A DNA stretch of 31,074 bases, taken from contig JABDMQ010000058.1 of the NCBI GenBank assembly GCA_013001365.1, positions 1-31,074 of the forward strand. Reading direction: 5' to 3'. A model generated the notes under the pieces. That model did no database searches. It was not told the DNA's origin and saw only the letters and a program-made list of their open reading frames with translations. Both the position numbers and the translations under genes were made by a program. Below, piece after piece: positions 7,540 through 15,775 of the stretch; the first letter of the stretch is position 1; every line of letters starts with the position of its first letter. Origin of the DNA: Flavobacteriaceae bacterium. Its GTDB lineage: Bacteria > Bacteroidota > Bacteroidia > Flavobacteriales > Flavobacteriaceae.

Positions 7540-9311
7540 ATAAGACAGTCAACATAAATTTAGCAGGTATATTTTTTCACATCGATGAAGATGCATACGC
7601 AAAATTGCAGCGCTATCTAGAGGCTATAAGACGTTCATTTACAGACTCTCAAGGACAATCAGAAATTATCGCTGATATAGAGGCACGAATTGCGGAACTT
7701 TTCAATGAGCGTGTAGATAACGACAAGCAAGTTGTAGGCATGAAGGTAGTTGACGAAGTCATTACCATCATGGGACAGCCTGAGGATTATCTTGTAGACG
7801 ATGAGATATTTGAAGATGAGCCGAAATCTTGGGAGAAGTCCAGAAGAAGCACTAAAAAACTGTTCCGTGATACTGACAACTCCTATATTGGAGGTGTATC
7901 TGCTGGACTTGGCCACTATCTAGGTATCGACGCAGTATGGGTTAGGTTACTTTGGATCCTATTGGCAATAGGTTCAGGTGGTACTTTCATCTTCATTTAT
8001 ATATTGTTCTGGGTCTTGGTCCCAGAAGCTCTCACAACGTCAGAAAAACTGACCATGACCGGAGAGCCTGTGAATATCAGCAACATTGAAAAAAAAATCA
8101 AGGACGGCTTTGAAACCGTATCAGAAACAGTATCTGATACAGTAAAGAATATCGATTTGCCCAAACAAGGTGAACGAATAAAATCTACCTCAAAGTCTTT
8201 TTTTGATGCCTTGGGAGATGTGATCATGTTCTTCTTTAAGGTATTTGCCAAATTCATTGGGGTTATCATGATCATTGTTGGTGCAACTACGTTAATAGCG
8301 CTTGTTATTGCCTTATTAACAACGGGAATTGCAGATGCCATTCATGTCCCTGGATTCGATTTTGCCGAAGCAGCCATGAGCAGTCGCGCACCGATTTGGT
8401 TAGTATCACTTTTAACTCTATTCGCAGTTGGGATTCCGTTCTTTGTATTGTTTTACCTGGGATTGAAGATCTTGGTAAATAATTTGAAATCCATAGGAAC
8501 AGTTGCAAAGCTCAGTTTATTAGGACTTTGGTTGATCTCAATAATCTCGCTCGCAGTTCTAGGAATACGTCAAGCCGCGGAACATGCAATAGATGACATA
8601 AGCGTAACAACTCAAAATGAATTAATGATCACGCCTAGCGATACTCTTACCATAAAAATGGCAAGCAATTCTACCTACTCTAAAAGGTTTGGAAGGTATA
8701 GTGCAAGACCGTTTACACTGATCTATGATGAGAATGACCAAAAGAAGATCTATAGCACAGATATTCGCTTGATAGTGCGTTCAACAAAAGATTCCATGGC
8801 ATCCATAAGCGTTGAGAAAATTGCTGACGGAAGGACCTACGAGGATGCTAAAGATCGAGCAAGAGCCATTGAATATGGTTATGAACTCAAGGACAATACC
8901 TTGTTATTGGATTCATACCTAACAACGGATTTTGATAATAAGTATCGTGATCAAAGTGTGGAGTTAACACTCTATTTACCTGAAGGCACCACGGTTTATG
9001 CTGATGATAACACCTATTCATATCACAGAAATGATAGTTATTACAATGACATCTTGAAGAACGGTACTGAGGAGCACTATCAGAAAGTGATCGAGGATGA
9101 TATGATCTGCCTGGATTGTGACGAAGACAATAAAGAAAAAGATGATATCATGGAGGATTCAAGTGGTTTAAGGATCAACGAAGATGGCGTACAATTAAAA
9201 GGAGAAAAAGGCAGCCTTAAGATCGATGATGAAGGTATCAAGGCCAAATCTGAAGATGTCAAAGTAAACATCGATGAAAACGGAATAGAAATCACATCCG
9301 ACGATAGTTGA
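7536..9311 (+). CDS. PspC-domain membrane protein with long extracytoplasmic tail
   Basis: The product is 591 residues. Residues 1-100 form a soluble N-terminal region. The PspC domain is at about 105-165 (KLFRDTDNSYIGGVSAGLGHYLGID then a hydrophobic helix ending FWVLVPEAL). Three more hydrophobic segments follow at about 238-262, 287-312 and 324-345. The remaining 245 residues are hydrophilic and probably face the periplasm; they contain beta-rich sequence and a CLDC pair near residue 526. The very end has three related I-N/D-E-x-G-V/I repeats. PspC proteins elsewhere sense envelope stress and act with phage-shock regulators; here the partner is PadR in place of PspA/F. Start is fixed by the ATGA overlap. 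Confidence 0.92.
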   Translation: MNKTVNINLAGIFFHIDEDAYAKLQRYLEAIRRSFTDSQGQSEIIADIEARIAELFNERVDNDKQVVGMKVVDEVITIMGQPEDYLVDDEIFEDEPKSWEKSRRSTKKLFRDTDNSYIGGVSAGLGHYLGIDAVWVRLLWILLAIGSGGTFIFIYILFWVLVPEALTTSEKLTMTGEPVNISNIEKKIKDGFETVSETVSDTVKNIDLPKQGERIKSTSKSFFDALGDVIMFFFKVFAKFIGVIMIIVGATTLIALVIALLTTGIADAIHVPGFDFAEAAMSSRAPIWLVSLLTLFAVGIPFFVLFYLGLKILVNNLKSIGTVAKLSLLGLWLISIISLAVLGIRQAAEHAIDDISVTTQNELMITPSDTLTIKMASNSTYSKRFGRYSARPFTLIYDENDQKKIYSTDIRLIVRSTKDSMASISVEKIADGRTYEDAKDRARAIEYGYELKDNTLLLDSYLTTDFDNKYRDQSVELTLYLPEGTTVYADDNTYSYHRNDSYYNDILKNGTEEHYQKVIEDDMICLDCDEDNKEKDDIMEDSSGLRINEDGVQLKGEKGSLKIDDEGIKAKSEDVKVNIDENGIEITSDDS

Positions 9312-9321
9312 CAGTTCATCT

Positions 9322-9352
9322 CAATGAATTGACAATTCGGTCTGATTCATTG
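9322..9352 (+). repeat. Inverted repeat after the PspC gene
   Basis: CAATGAAT (9322-9329) and ATTCATTG (9345-9352) are perfect complements separated by 15 bases. No T-run follows. It may be a weak terminator, an mRNA end or a regulator site. Confidence 0.35.
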
Positions 9353-9418
9353 TGTTAATCGTCAATCAATTTGGACATTTACATCAAATATTAAAACAAT
9401 CTATTAAATCAATCAATC

Positions 9419-10147
9419 ATGACAACACTAACAAAAATAATCGTATCCATAGTAATGGCATTGCTATTGGTCTCCTGTAATTTCGATATGAATTTGGGGC
9501 CGGGAATAAGTGGCAATGGTAATGTAACGACAGAAACACGAGATCTTGATGCTTCGTTCATTGGAATAAAGGCTTCAGAAGGCTTGGATGTTTACCTTAC
9601 TCAAGGCAATTCTGAAAGCATTAAAGTGCAAGCAGATGAAAACCTTCATGAAATTATCCTTACAGAGATAAGAAACGGAGTTTTACATATACATACTTCC
9701 GAAAACATTAGAAGGTCTTCAGCTCAAAAAGTTATGGTTCAATTCGATGATATTGAAAATATAACTTCTACTAGCGGAAGTGATGTTTACTCAACCAATA
9801 CCATTAAAGCAGACAGATTGGAACTGAAGAGTACTAGCGGAAGTGACATGGAACTGGATATTGATGCCAATTCAATCATTTGTAACTCAACCAGTGGCAG
9901 TGACATGAGGCTCTCTGGAACAACCGATAGATTTACGGCAGAATCCAATAGTGGGAGCGATATTAAAGCTGGAAACCTAAAAGCACGGATCTGTAATGCC
10001 TCGGCATCTAGTGGAAGTGATATAACCCTATACTCATCAGAAGAATTGACTGCGAGAGCGAGTAGCGGCGGTGATATTACTTATTACGGCAACCCTTCTA
10101 AAGTCAATAAAAAAGACGGTGTTTCTGGATCCATAAGGAAACACTGA
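9419..10147 (+). CDS. DUF2807 (head GIN) lipoprotein with SGSD repeats
   Basis: The 242-residue protein opens with a lipoprotein signal (LVSC, Cys20). It is followed by the GNGNVTTETRDL motif typical of the head GIN/DUF2807 domain and an ADENLHE block. From residue 119 it carries six SG(S/G)D motifs at 119, 140, 159, 178, 198 and 216, a spacing of 18-21 residues. That is the rung length of a parallel beta-helix, with the motif at the same turn of each coil. No enzymatic role is known for the family. It lies 107 bases after the PspC gene and shares the ENLHE(I/V)I block with the next gene, so the two are paralogues. Confidence 0.9.
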   Translation: MTTLTKIIVSIVMALLLVSCNFDMNLGPGISGNGNVTTETRDLDASFIGIKASEGLDVYLTQGNSESIKVQADENLHEIILTEIRNGVLHIHTSENIRRSSAQKVMVQFDDIENITSTSGSDVYSTNTIKADRLELKSTSGSDMELDIDANSIICNSTSGSDMRLSGTTDRFTAESNSGSDIKAGNLKARICNASASSGSDITLYSSEELTARASSGGDITYYGNPSKVNKKDGVSGSIRKH

Positions 10148-10189
10148 TAAAGAATCATCAATCAATCAAATACCAATCAATCAATTGCC

Positions 10190-10232
10190 GCTCAATTATC
10201 CCATCCCGAGAAAATCGGGATGTGGAATGAGC
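10190..10232. repeat. Long hairpin downstream of the first DUF2807 gene
   Basis: The core is CATCCCGA (10202-10209) and TCGGGATG (10215-10222) around GAAAA. An outer GCTCA (10190-10194) pairs with TGAGC (10228-10232), with mismatches between. There is no T-run, so it looks like an mRNA 3' stabilising or attenuating hairpin or a dispersed repeat more than a classical terminator. Confidence 0.55.
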
Positions 10233-10259
10233 ATTTAACCAACTAATCAATCTTGTTCT

Positions 10260-10302
10260 ACCATCCTTGATGTGGCCTCGTCCAGTTTGGGATGGTTTTT
10301 GT
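10260..10302 (+). terminator. Possible terminator ahead of the second DUF2807 gene
   Basis: ACCATCC (10260-10266) pairs with GGATGGT (10290-10296), followed by TTTTGTTT. The loop is long at 23 bases, which weakens the call. The T-rich tail leads straight into the promoter element at 10304-10311. Confidence 0.45.
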
Positions 10303-10303
10303 T

Positions 10304-10311
10304 TATATTTG
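10304..10311 (+). promoter_or_regulatory. Possible TAnnTTTG promoter element for the second DUF2807 gene
   Basis: TATATTTG is an exact match, 25 bases before the ATG at 10337. The only nearby TTG is 14 bases upstream, shorter than usual. Confidence 0.45.
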
Positions 10312-10336
10312 TTCGAACACAATAAAATAAACGACT

Positions 10337-11173
10337 ATGATCAAGAACGTCATTCTACTAATACTTGTAACTGCTTCGTTTTCAAATGTTAATGCACAGA
10401 GAAAAGACAGGATCAAGGGAAATAGGATCGTTACATCGGTTGAAACCTCAGTAGATGGTTTTTCCAGGATATTAATAGGTGAGGATTTCAAGGTCGAACT
10501 AGTTAAGGGTGATGAGCCTTCCGTTGAAATCGAAACAGATGAAAACCTTCATGAGGTCATTGAGATTGATGTTTCAGACAATACATTATCTTTTAAGACC
10601 AACAAACGAATAACTCTCAAGAAAGAACAGAAAATAAGGGTGACCTATACTGATGAATTGAATTTAATCGAAACGGAGGAATCGGGTCAAGTAAGTTCTA
10701 CAAGGACATTAGAATTCCCTGAGTTAACAATAAAAGCAACTGGAACATCAAGATTGTTTTTAACTCTCAAAAGCGATATGTTCAAATTCATAAATTCAGA
10801 CAGGGCCAAAGCAGAACTAAATGTGACCTCCAATGTCGCAACATTGGAACTAAGCGATAATAGCAAGTTAGAGGCCTTGATCAATGCTACAGACATTAAA
10901 GTTGATCTTTATCAGCGAGCGGACGCCAAGATCGAAGGAGATGTAGATACTTTGAACATAAGGGCGGACAATAGCACGAATTTCATTGGTAAGGAATTAA
11001 CTTCCAATAGTTGTACAGTATTGGCCGAAGGAAGTTCTGATGTATTCATTCAAGCCATTGAAGAAGTTATAATAGAGGCAACAGGAAGCAGCGAAGTGTA
11101 TCTGTATGAAAACCCAAAAATCACTATCAACAAATTTGAAGATACAGTTAAATTGCACAAGAAAGAACTCTAG
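10337..11173 (+). CDS. DUF2807 (head GIN) secreted protein
   Basis: The 278-residue product has a signal peptide cut near NVNAQ (residue 21) and no lipobox, unlike its upstream paralogue. A DUF2807 domain follows: VETSVDGFSRILIGEDFKVELVKG, then ETDENLHEVIEI, then a series of short beta strands with repeated turns (DNSKLE, DNSTNF, GSSDVF, GSSEVY). These suggest a parallel beta-helix on the cell surface or in the periplasm. The SGSD motif of the paralogue is replaced by more varied turns. The gene probably has its own promoter, yet sits in the same envelope locus. Its molecular role is unknown. Confidence 0.87.
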   Translation: MIKNVILLILVTASFSNVNAQRKDRIKGNRIVTSVETSVDGFSRILIGEDFKVELVKGDEPSVEIETDENLHEVIEIDVSDNTLSFKTNKRITLKKEQKIRVTYTDELNLIETEESGQVSSTRTLEFPELTIKATGTSRLFLTLKSDMFKFINSDRAKAELNVTSNVATLELSDNSKLEALINATDIKVDLYQRADAKIEGDVDTLNIRADNSTNFIGKELTSNSCTVLAEGSSDVFIQAIEEVIIEATGSSEVYLYENPKITINKFEDTVKLHKKEL

Positions 11174-11196
11174 TACTAAATTCAAGATAAAACAAG

Positions 11197-11222
11197 AAGC
11201 AGCTTCTATAGCTGCTTTTTTT
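11197..11222 (+). terminator. Terminator after the second DUF2807 gene
   Basis: AAGCAGC (11197-11203) pairs with GCTGCTT (11211-11217) over a 7-base loop, followed by a T-run. The last T is also the first base of the next promoter element. Confidence 0.82.
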
Positions 11223-11229
11223 ATATTTG
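11222..11229 (+). promoter_or_regulatory. Possible TAnnTTTG promoter element for the FG-GAP gene
   Basis: TATATTTG begins at the end of the upstream terminator T-run and lies 18 bases before the ATG at 11248. No TTG at the usual upstream distance. Confidence 0.42.
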
Positions 11230-11247
11230 TGATTCACTTGTTCACTA

Positions 11248-14200
11248 ATGAAATATTCTTGCCTGTTCATATTGCTTATTATCTCATTTTTCTCGTGTAA
11301 AGAGAATAGTGAAAAATCTGGGGAATTAAATAATGAAGGTTCTGATTCAAGTGAATACTTATTGAGCCTTATTCCTAATGAGGCAACCAATGTACATTTT
11401 TTCAATAGTGTCGTTGAAACCTATGAAGCTAATTACCTTAATTATGAATTCATTTATAATGGCAGCGGCGTTGCGGTTGGTGACTTGAACAACGATGGCC
11501 TGGAAGAAATCTATTTTGGAGGTAATTCAACAGACGATAAACTTTACCTGAACGAAGGCAACTTTAAATTCAAGGACATATCATCAGTATTAGGTCTGGA
11601 AAACCTAAAAGGTTGGACAACAGGCATTAATATGGTCGATATCAATGCGGACGGATTACTGGATATCTATGTGTGTCGCTCAGGACCATCAAAAATCAAT
11701 ACAGAAAGAGCAAATAAATTATTTATAAATAAAGGTGATCTTGAGTTTGTTGAAAGTGCAAGGACTTTCGGCCTTGATAAAACAACGCACAGTATACAAT
11801 CGGCTTTCTTCGATCATGACCGTGACGGCGACCTGGATATGTATTTGCTCAATCACCCTACTCCTGGTTTCAAGCCGAAGAAATTCACGACTCATATTGA
11901 AGAGGTTAAATCGGGCAAGATCCAAACAGACTTCTTTTTTGAGAATATTAATGGAAAATTCATAGATAAAACTCGTGAGGCCGGACTTACTAATTTCGGC
12001 TATCGCCATGGCATAGCTGTTGGAGACATTAATCAAGATGGTTATCCAGACATTTACATAAGCAGTGATTTTGATGAACCGGATTTCTTCTATATAAATA
12101 ATAAAGACAAGACTTTTACCAATGTCATCGACGAACAGATCAATCACATTTCCATGAACAGTATGGGCAATGAATTTGCTGATATAAATAATGACGGTCT
12201 TCTAGATATCTGTGTTGTTGATATGGCACCGAGTAATCATTTTAGGTCGAAGGCGTACATGAAATCAATGAACACCACCAAGTTCAATGCCTTGGCTGAC
12301 AATGGATTCCATTACCAATACATGCAGAATACAATGCATGTTAACAATGGCAATGGTACTTTTAGCGAGATAGCACAACTTGCTGGAATCGCAACAACCG
12401 ACTGGAGCTGGGCGCCATTATTCTTTGACATAGACCTTGATGGTAAGAAAGATCTTTTTATTTCAAATGGTATTAAGGAAAATTTCCTCTATAGAGATAT
12501 ACAAACGGAAGTCAACCAAAAGCAGGTTGAACTTAATCGCAACCTTCAACTTGAGGAATTGTTGAATATCGTACCAAGCGATATTACCCAGAACGACCTT
12601 TTTCAGAACAATGGGAACTTCAAGTTCAACGATGTCAAGAATGAATGGATAACACCGAAAAAATTCAATTCGAACGGTGCAGCATATGCCGACTTAGACA
12701 ACGATGGAGACCTAGACTTGGTCTTGAACAATATGCAAGCCGAAGCTTCAATCTATGAAAACACGGTTTCAAGGGAAAACTCAAATTACTTGAAAATTAT
12801 ACTGGAAGGCGAATCAGGAAATACCCGTGCAATTGGAGCCAAAGTGACACTTGAGACCAATGAAGGCATTCAAGTTCAAGAACTTCATAATGCAAGAGGA
12901 TATTTGTCTTCTGTGAGCTATCCACTGGTTTTTGGCACCGGAAAAAATGAATCTATTATTGGGGTTTCAGTCACATGGCCAGACGGAAAAGTAAGTGTCA
13001 TGAACAATCCCGAAATTAATCAAACCATATCGATTAATCCGGCAGGCGCTAAGACCTTGCAAGCGTTTGATCCAAATACCTTAAACCAGTATTTTACAGA
13101 AATCAATCCGAAAGATCTAGGCATTAGCTATAGGCATTCAGAAAATAAATTCAATGATTACTCAAGGCAACTGTTGCTTCCGCAAAAGCAATCAACTTTA
13201 GGGCCAGCACAGGCTGTGGCAGATGTAAATGGCGACGGGCTTGAAGATATTTATATTGGAGGAGCTTTAGGTCAAAGTGGTGAGCTTTATTTGCAGCAAA
13301 ACAATGGAAAATTCAGGAAAGTGAATATGCCTTCATTCCTTCGGGATAAAAATCATGAAGACCAAGGGGCCTTGTTTTTTGATGCTGATGAAGACGGTGA
13401 CTTCGATCTTTATGTAACAAGTGGTGGTTACGAATTACAGGAAAATGACCCTTTGTTACAGGATCGATTTTACATTAACAATGGGCAAGGCAACTTTACT
13501 AAAAGCAACAGAATTCCCAAAATGTTGAGCAGTACAAAAGCAGTCAAACCTATAGATTTTGATAAAGACGGCGACCTAGACCTTGTTATTGGAGGGAGAG
13601 TGATTCCAGGTAAATATCCTTTAGCTCCAAATTCGTATTTGTTACAGAACGATCAAGGCACTTTTCAAGATGTCACAGATTCGATCGCGCCAGAACTAAG
13701 GACAATCGGTATGGTGAGTGATATGGAAATATCAGACAAGGACAATGATGGTGATGATGACATCCTAGTAGTTGGTCCTTGGATGCCAATCACGATTCTT
13801 ACAAATAATAATAGTAGATTCATTAAGGCAGAAATTCCTGAATTCGAGAAAACTGAAGGCTGGTACTACAGTGTAGCATCAGCAGATTTCGATAAAGATG
13901 GCGACCTGGACTATGTTATAGGCAATATAGGTATGAACAATAAATTTCATCCAAGTACAGATAAACCTCTTCATATTTTCAGTACGGATTTCGATAGCAA
14001 CGGTAGTTATGATATAGCCCTGAGCAAGAAATATAATGGCCAATTGGTGCCTACACGAGGCAAAGAATGTTCGTCGGAGCAAACCCCTTTCCTTAATGAT
14101 AAAATTGCAACCTATAAGGAATTTGCCTCCTTGAATATAGAAAGCATCTATGGTAACGATAAAATCGCAAATTCAAATCACCTTGTCCTATATAATTTCA

Positions 14201-14556
14201 ATTCAGTATATGTTGAAAATCTAGGAAATAATAATTTCATTATTCATGAACTTCCAATTGAAGCTCAAATAGGCCCAACTTTGGATTTCGAGATATTTGA
14301 TGTGAATAAAGATGGCTACCTTGACATTGTAGGAGTTGGAAACATCTATGATGCAGAGGTAGAAACCGTTCGTTACGATGCATCGAAAGGATACGTTTTA
14401 TTAGGCAGTAAAAATGGCACCTTTACATCTTCCAACAACAGTGGATTTAATGTTAATAAAGACATGAGAGCTATATCCAATGTACGAATCGGTGAAAAAC
14501 CACATCTATTTGTAGTAAGCAATAACAGTGAACTTGATTTTTTCCAGTTGAAATAA
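11248..14556 (+). CDS. FG-GAP/VCBS repeat lipoprotein with ASPIC/UnbV domain (1102 residues)
   Basis: The product starts with a lipoprotein signal (ISFFSC, Cys17). It contains about fourteen calcium-loop motifs of the form DxDxDGxxD, for example DLNNDGLEE, DHDRDGDLD, DLDNDGDLD, DVNGDGLED and DFDKDGDLD. These mark integrin-like FG-GAP beta-propeller blades in two sets. Between the sets, at about residues 505-600, is an ASPIC/UnbV domain (NYLKIILEG, ARGYLSSVSYPLVFGTG, VTWPDGK). This layout is the common CRTAC1-like surface protein of Bacteroidota, in some species tied to carbohydrate uptake, but no susC/susD pair is present here. The protein is probably surface-anchored and calcium-stabilised. 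Its ligand is unknown. It appears to be transcribed alone. Confidence 0.93.
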   Translation: MKYSCLFILLIISFFSCKENSEKSGELNNEGSDSSEYLLSLIPNEATNVHFFNSVVETYEANYLNYEFIYNGSGVAVGDLNNDGLEEIYFGGNSTDDKLYLNEGNFKFKDISSVLGLENLKGWTTGINMVDINADGLLDIYVCRSGPSKINTERANKLFINKGDLEFVESARTFGLDKTTHSIQSAFFDHDRDGDLDMYLLNHPTPGFKPKKFTTHIEEVKSGKIQTDFFFENINGKFIDKTREAGLTNFGYRHGIAVGDINQDGYPDIYISSDFDEPDFFYINNKDKTFTNVIDEQINHISMNSMGNEFADINNDGLLDICVVDMAPSNHFRSKAYMKSMNTTKFNALADNGFHYQYMQNTMHVNNGNGTFSEIAQLAGIATTDWSWAPLFFDIDLDGKKDLFISNGIKENFLYRDIQTEVNQKQVELNRNLQLEELLNIVPSDITQNDLFQNNGNFKFNDVKNEWITPKKFNSNGAAYADLDNDGDLDLVLNNMQAEASIYENTVSRENSNYLKIILEGESGNTRAIGAKVTLETNEGIQVQELHNARGYLSSVSYPLVFGTGKNESIIGVSVTWPDGKVSVMNNPEINQTISINPAGAKTLQAFDPNTLNQYFTEINPKDLGISYRHSENKFNDYSRQLLLPQKQSTLGPAQAVADVNGDGLEDIYIGGALGQSGELYLQQNNGKFRKVNMPSFLRDKNHEDQGALFFDADEDGDFDLYVTSGGYELQENDPLLQDRFYINNGQGNFTKSNRIPKMLSSTKAVKPIDFDKDGDLDLVIGGRVIPGKYPLAPNSYLLQNDQGTFQDVTDSIAPELRTIGMVSDMEISDKDNDGDDDILVVGPWMPITILTNNNSRFIKAEIPEFEKTEGWYYSVASADFDKDGDLDYVIGNIGMNNKFHPSTDKPLHIFSTDFDSNGSYDIALSKKYNGQLVPTRGKECSSEQTPFLNDKIATYKEFASLNIESIYGNDKIANSNHLVLYNFNSVYVENLGNNNFIIHELPIEAQIGPTLDFEIFDVNKDGYLDIVGVGNIYDAEVETVRYDASKGYVLLGSKNGTFTSSNNSGFNVNKDMRAISNVRIGEKPHLFVVSNNSELDFFQLK

Positions 14557-14588
14557 AAAAGCCCTAATATTTTCTGAAAGGGCTTTTT
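14556..14588. terminator. Bidirectional terminator between the FG-GAP gene and trxB
   Basis: AAAAAGCCCT (14556-14565) pairs with AGGGCTTTTT (14579-14588). The A and T flanks give a U-run in either direction, serving the convergent genes ending at 14556 and 14610. Confidence 0.9.
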
Positions 14589-14609
14589 AATGAATATTTT
14601 GTACTATTA

Positions 14610-15587
14610 TTAATATTGCATGTTAGTGACTTCAAATTCTGAGTCCTTTGCAGCAAGATAGCGTTCTGCGTCCAAGGCTGCCATGCAACCTGTACCAGCA
14701 GCAGTTACTGCTTGTCTATAAACATGATCTGCAGCATCACCGCTAACAAATACGCCTTCCACATTGGTTTTTGATGACCCTGGAACATTAATGATATAGC
14801 CTGTTTCGTCAAGATCGAGATAATCCTTGAAAATGTCTGTATTTGGTTTATGACCAATGGCAACAAAGAACCCCGTTGCAGGAATTTCGTGTTTTTCATT
14901 GGTTTTGTTATTGAACACACGAACACCAGTAACAACTTGGCCATCACCAAGAACCTCATCGGTTTCGGTATTATAAAGGATTTCAATATTCTCCGTGTTC
15001 TTGACGCGTGCCTGCATGATCTTTGAAGCTCTGAATACATCTCGCCTAACCACCATGGTCACTTTCTTACAAAGTTTGGATAGGTATTGTGCTTCTTCAC
15101 AAGCAGAATCACCAGCACCCACAATTACTACCTCTTGATCCCGGTAAAAGAAACCATCACAGACTGCACACGCTGAAACACCACCTCCAAGTTTTAGGTA
15201 TTTTTGCTCTGATTCCAACCCCAGGTATTTTGCAGAAGCTCCAGTAGAAATAATAACAGTCTCACAATGTATTTCTTTGGTATCGTTTACCCATACCTTG
15301 TGGACATCTCCTGAAAAATCAACTTTCGTGATCCATCCATCCCTTACATCGGTTTCAAAACGCTCAGCTTGTTGACGAAATTCCATCATCATTTCAGGGC
15401 CGGTGATTCCTTCAGGATATCCAGGATAATTCTCCACCTCATTGGTTGTTGTTAATTGTCCTCCCGGTTGCGACCCTTGGTACAAAACAGGTTTCATATT
15501 TGCGCGTGCAGCGTATATAGCTGCGGTGTAACCAGCAGGTCCTGATCCAATGATCAGGCATTTTACTTTTTCGATTTGATCTGACAT
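14610..15587 (-). CDS. trxB: Thioredoxin-disulfide reductase
   Basis: From the ATG at 15585-15587 the protein is 325 residues. It has the FAD motif GSGPAGYTAAIYAARA (residues 14-29), the active-site CAVC disulfide (Cys140, Cys143), the NADPH-binding GAGDSACEEA and RRDVFRAS segments, and the C-terminal FAD block GVFVSGDAADHVYRQ. The enzyme passes electrons from NADPH to thioredoxin in the cytoplasm. An in-frame TTG at 15614 would extend it by nine residues, but that TTG is part of the promoter -10-like element, so the ATG is the real start. The CAVC centre, in place of the CATC of enterobacteria, is usual in Bacteroidota. Confidence 0.96.
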   Translation of the reverse strand: MSDQIEKVKCLIIGSGPAGYTAAIYAARANMKPVLYQGSQPGGQLTTTNEVENYPGYPEGITGPEMMMEFRQQAERFETDVRDGWITKVDFSGDVHKVWVNDTKEIHCETVIISTGASAKYLGLESEQKYLKLGGGVSACAVCDGFFYRDQEVVIVGAGDSACEEAQYLSKLCKKVTMVVRRDVFRASKIMQARVKNTENIEILYNTETDEVLGDGQVVTGVRVFNNKTNEKHEIPATGFFVAIGHKPNTDIFKDYLDLDETGYIINVPGSSKTNVEGVFVSGDAADHVYRQAVTAAGTGCMAALDAERYLAAKDSEFEVTNMQY

Positions 15588-15611
15588 ATTTATTTTGGAA
15601 TAGGTGTTGGA

Positions 15612-15643
15612 CAAAAGTAGTTTTTTTGCCTCTATTACCGCAA
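15612..15643 (-). promoter_or_regulatory. trxB promoter
   Basis: On the minus strand TTG (15643-15641), a 21-base spacer and TACTTTTG (15619-15612) match both halves of the Bacteroidota pattern. The start codon is about 24 bases further on. Confidence 0.65.
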
Positions 15644-15775
15644 ATTTAGTTATTAACAGAATTGATGATATTATTAGTATTAACGATACATGAAACTCTC
15701 ACCTGATTAATATTTAACAATTTGGCAAAAAAATTGTAACTTGTAAGGAGCGTAATCCAGATAATACTAAGAATT

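Noticed and set aside
10151..10253. CRISPR-like array from the AATCAATC repeats
   Set aside because: The units are four to eight bases, with no spacers of constant length and no cas genes.
11719..12147. Minus-strand frame of 142 residues
   Set aside because: Antisense to the FG-GAP lipoprotein; hydrophobic content follows from its Asp-rich calcium loops read backward.
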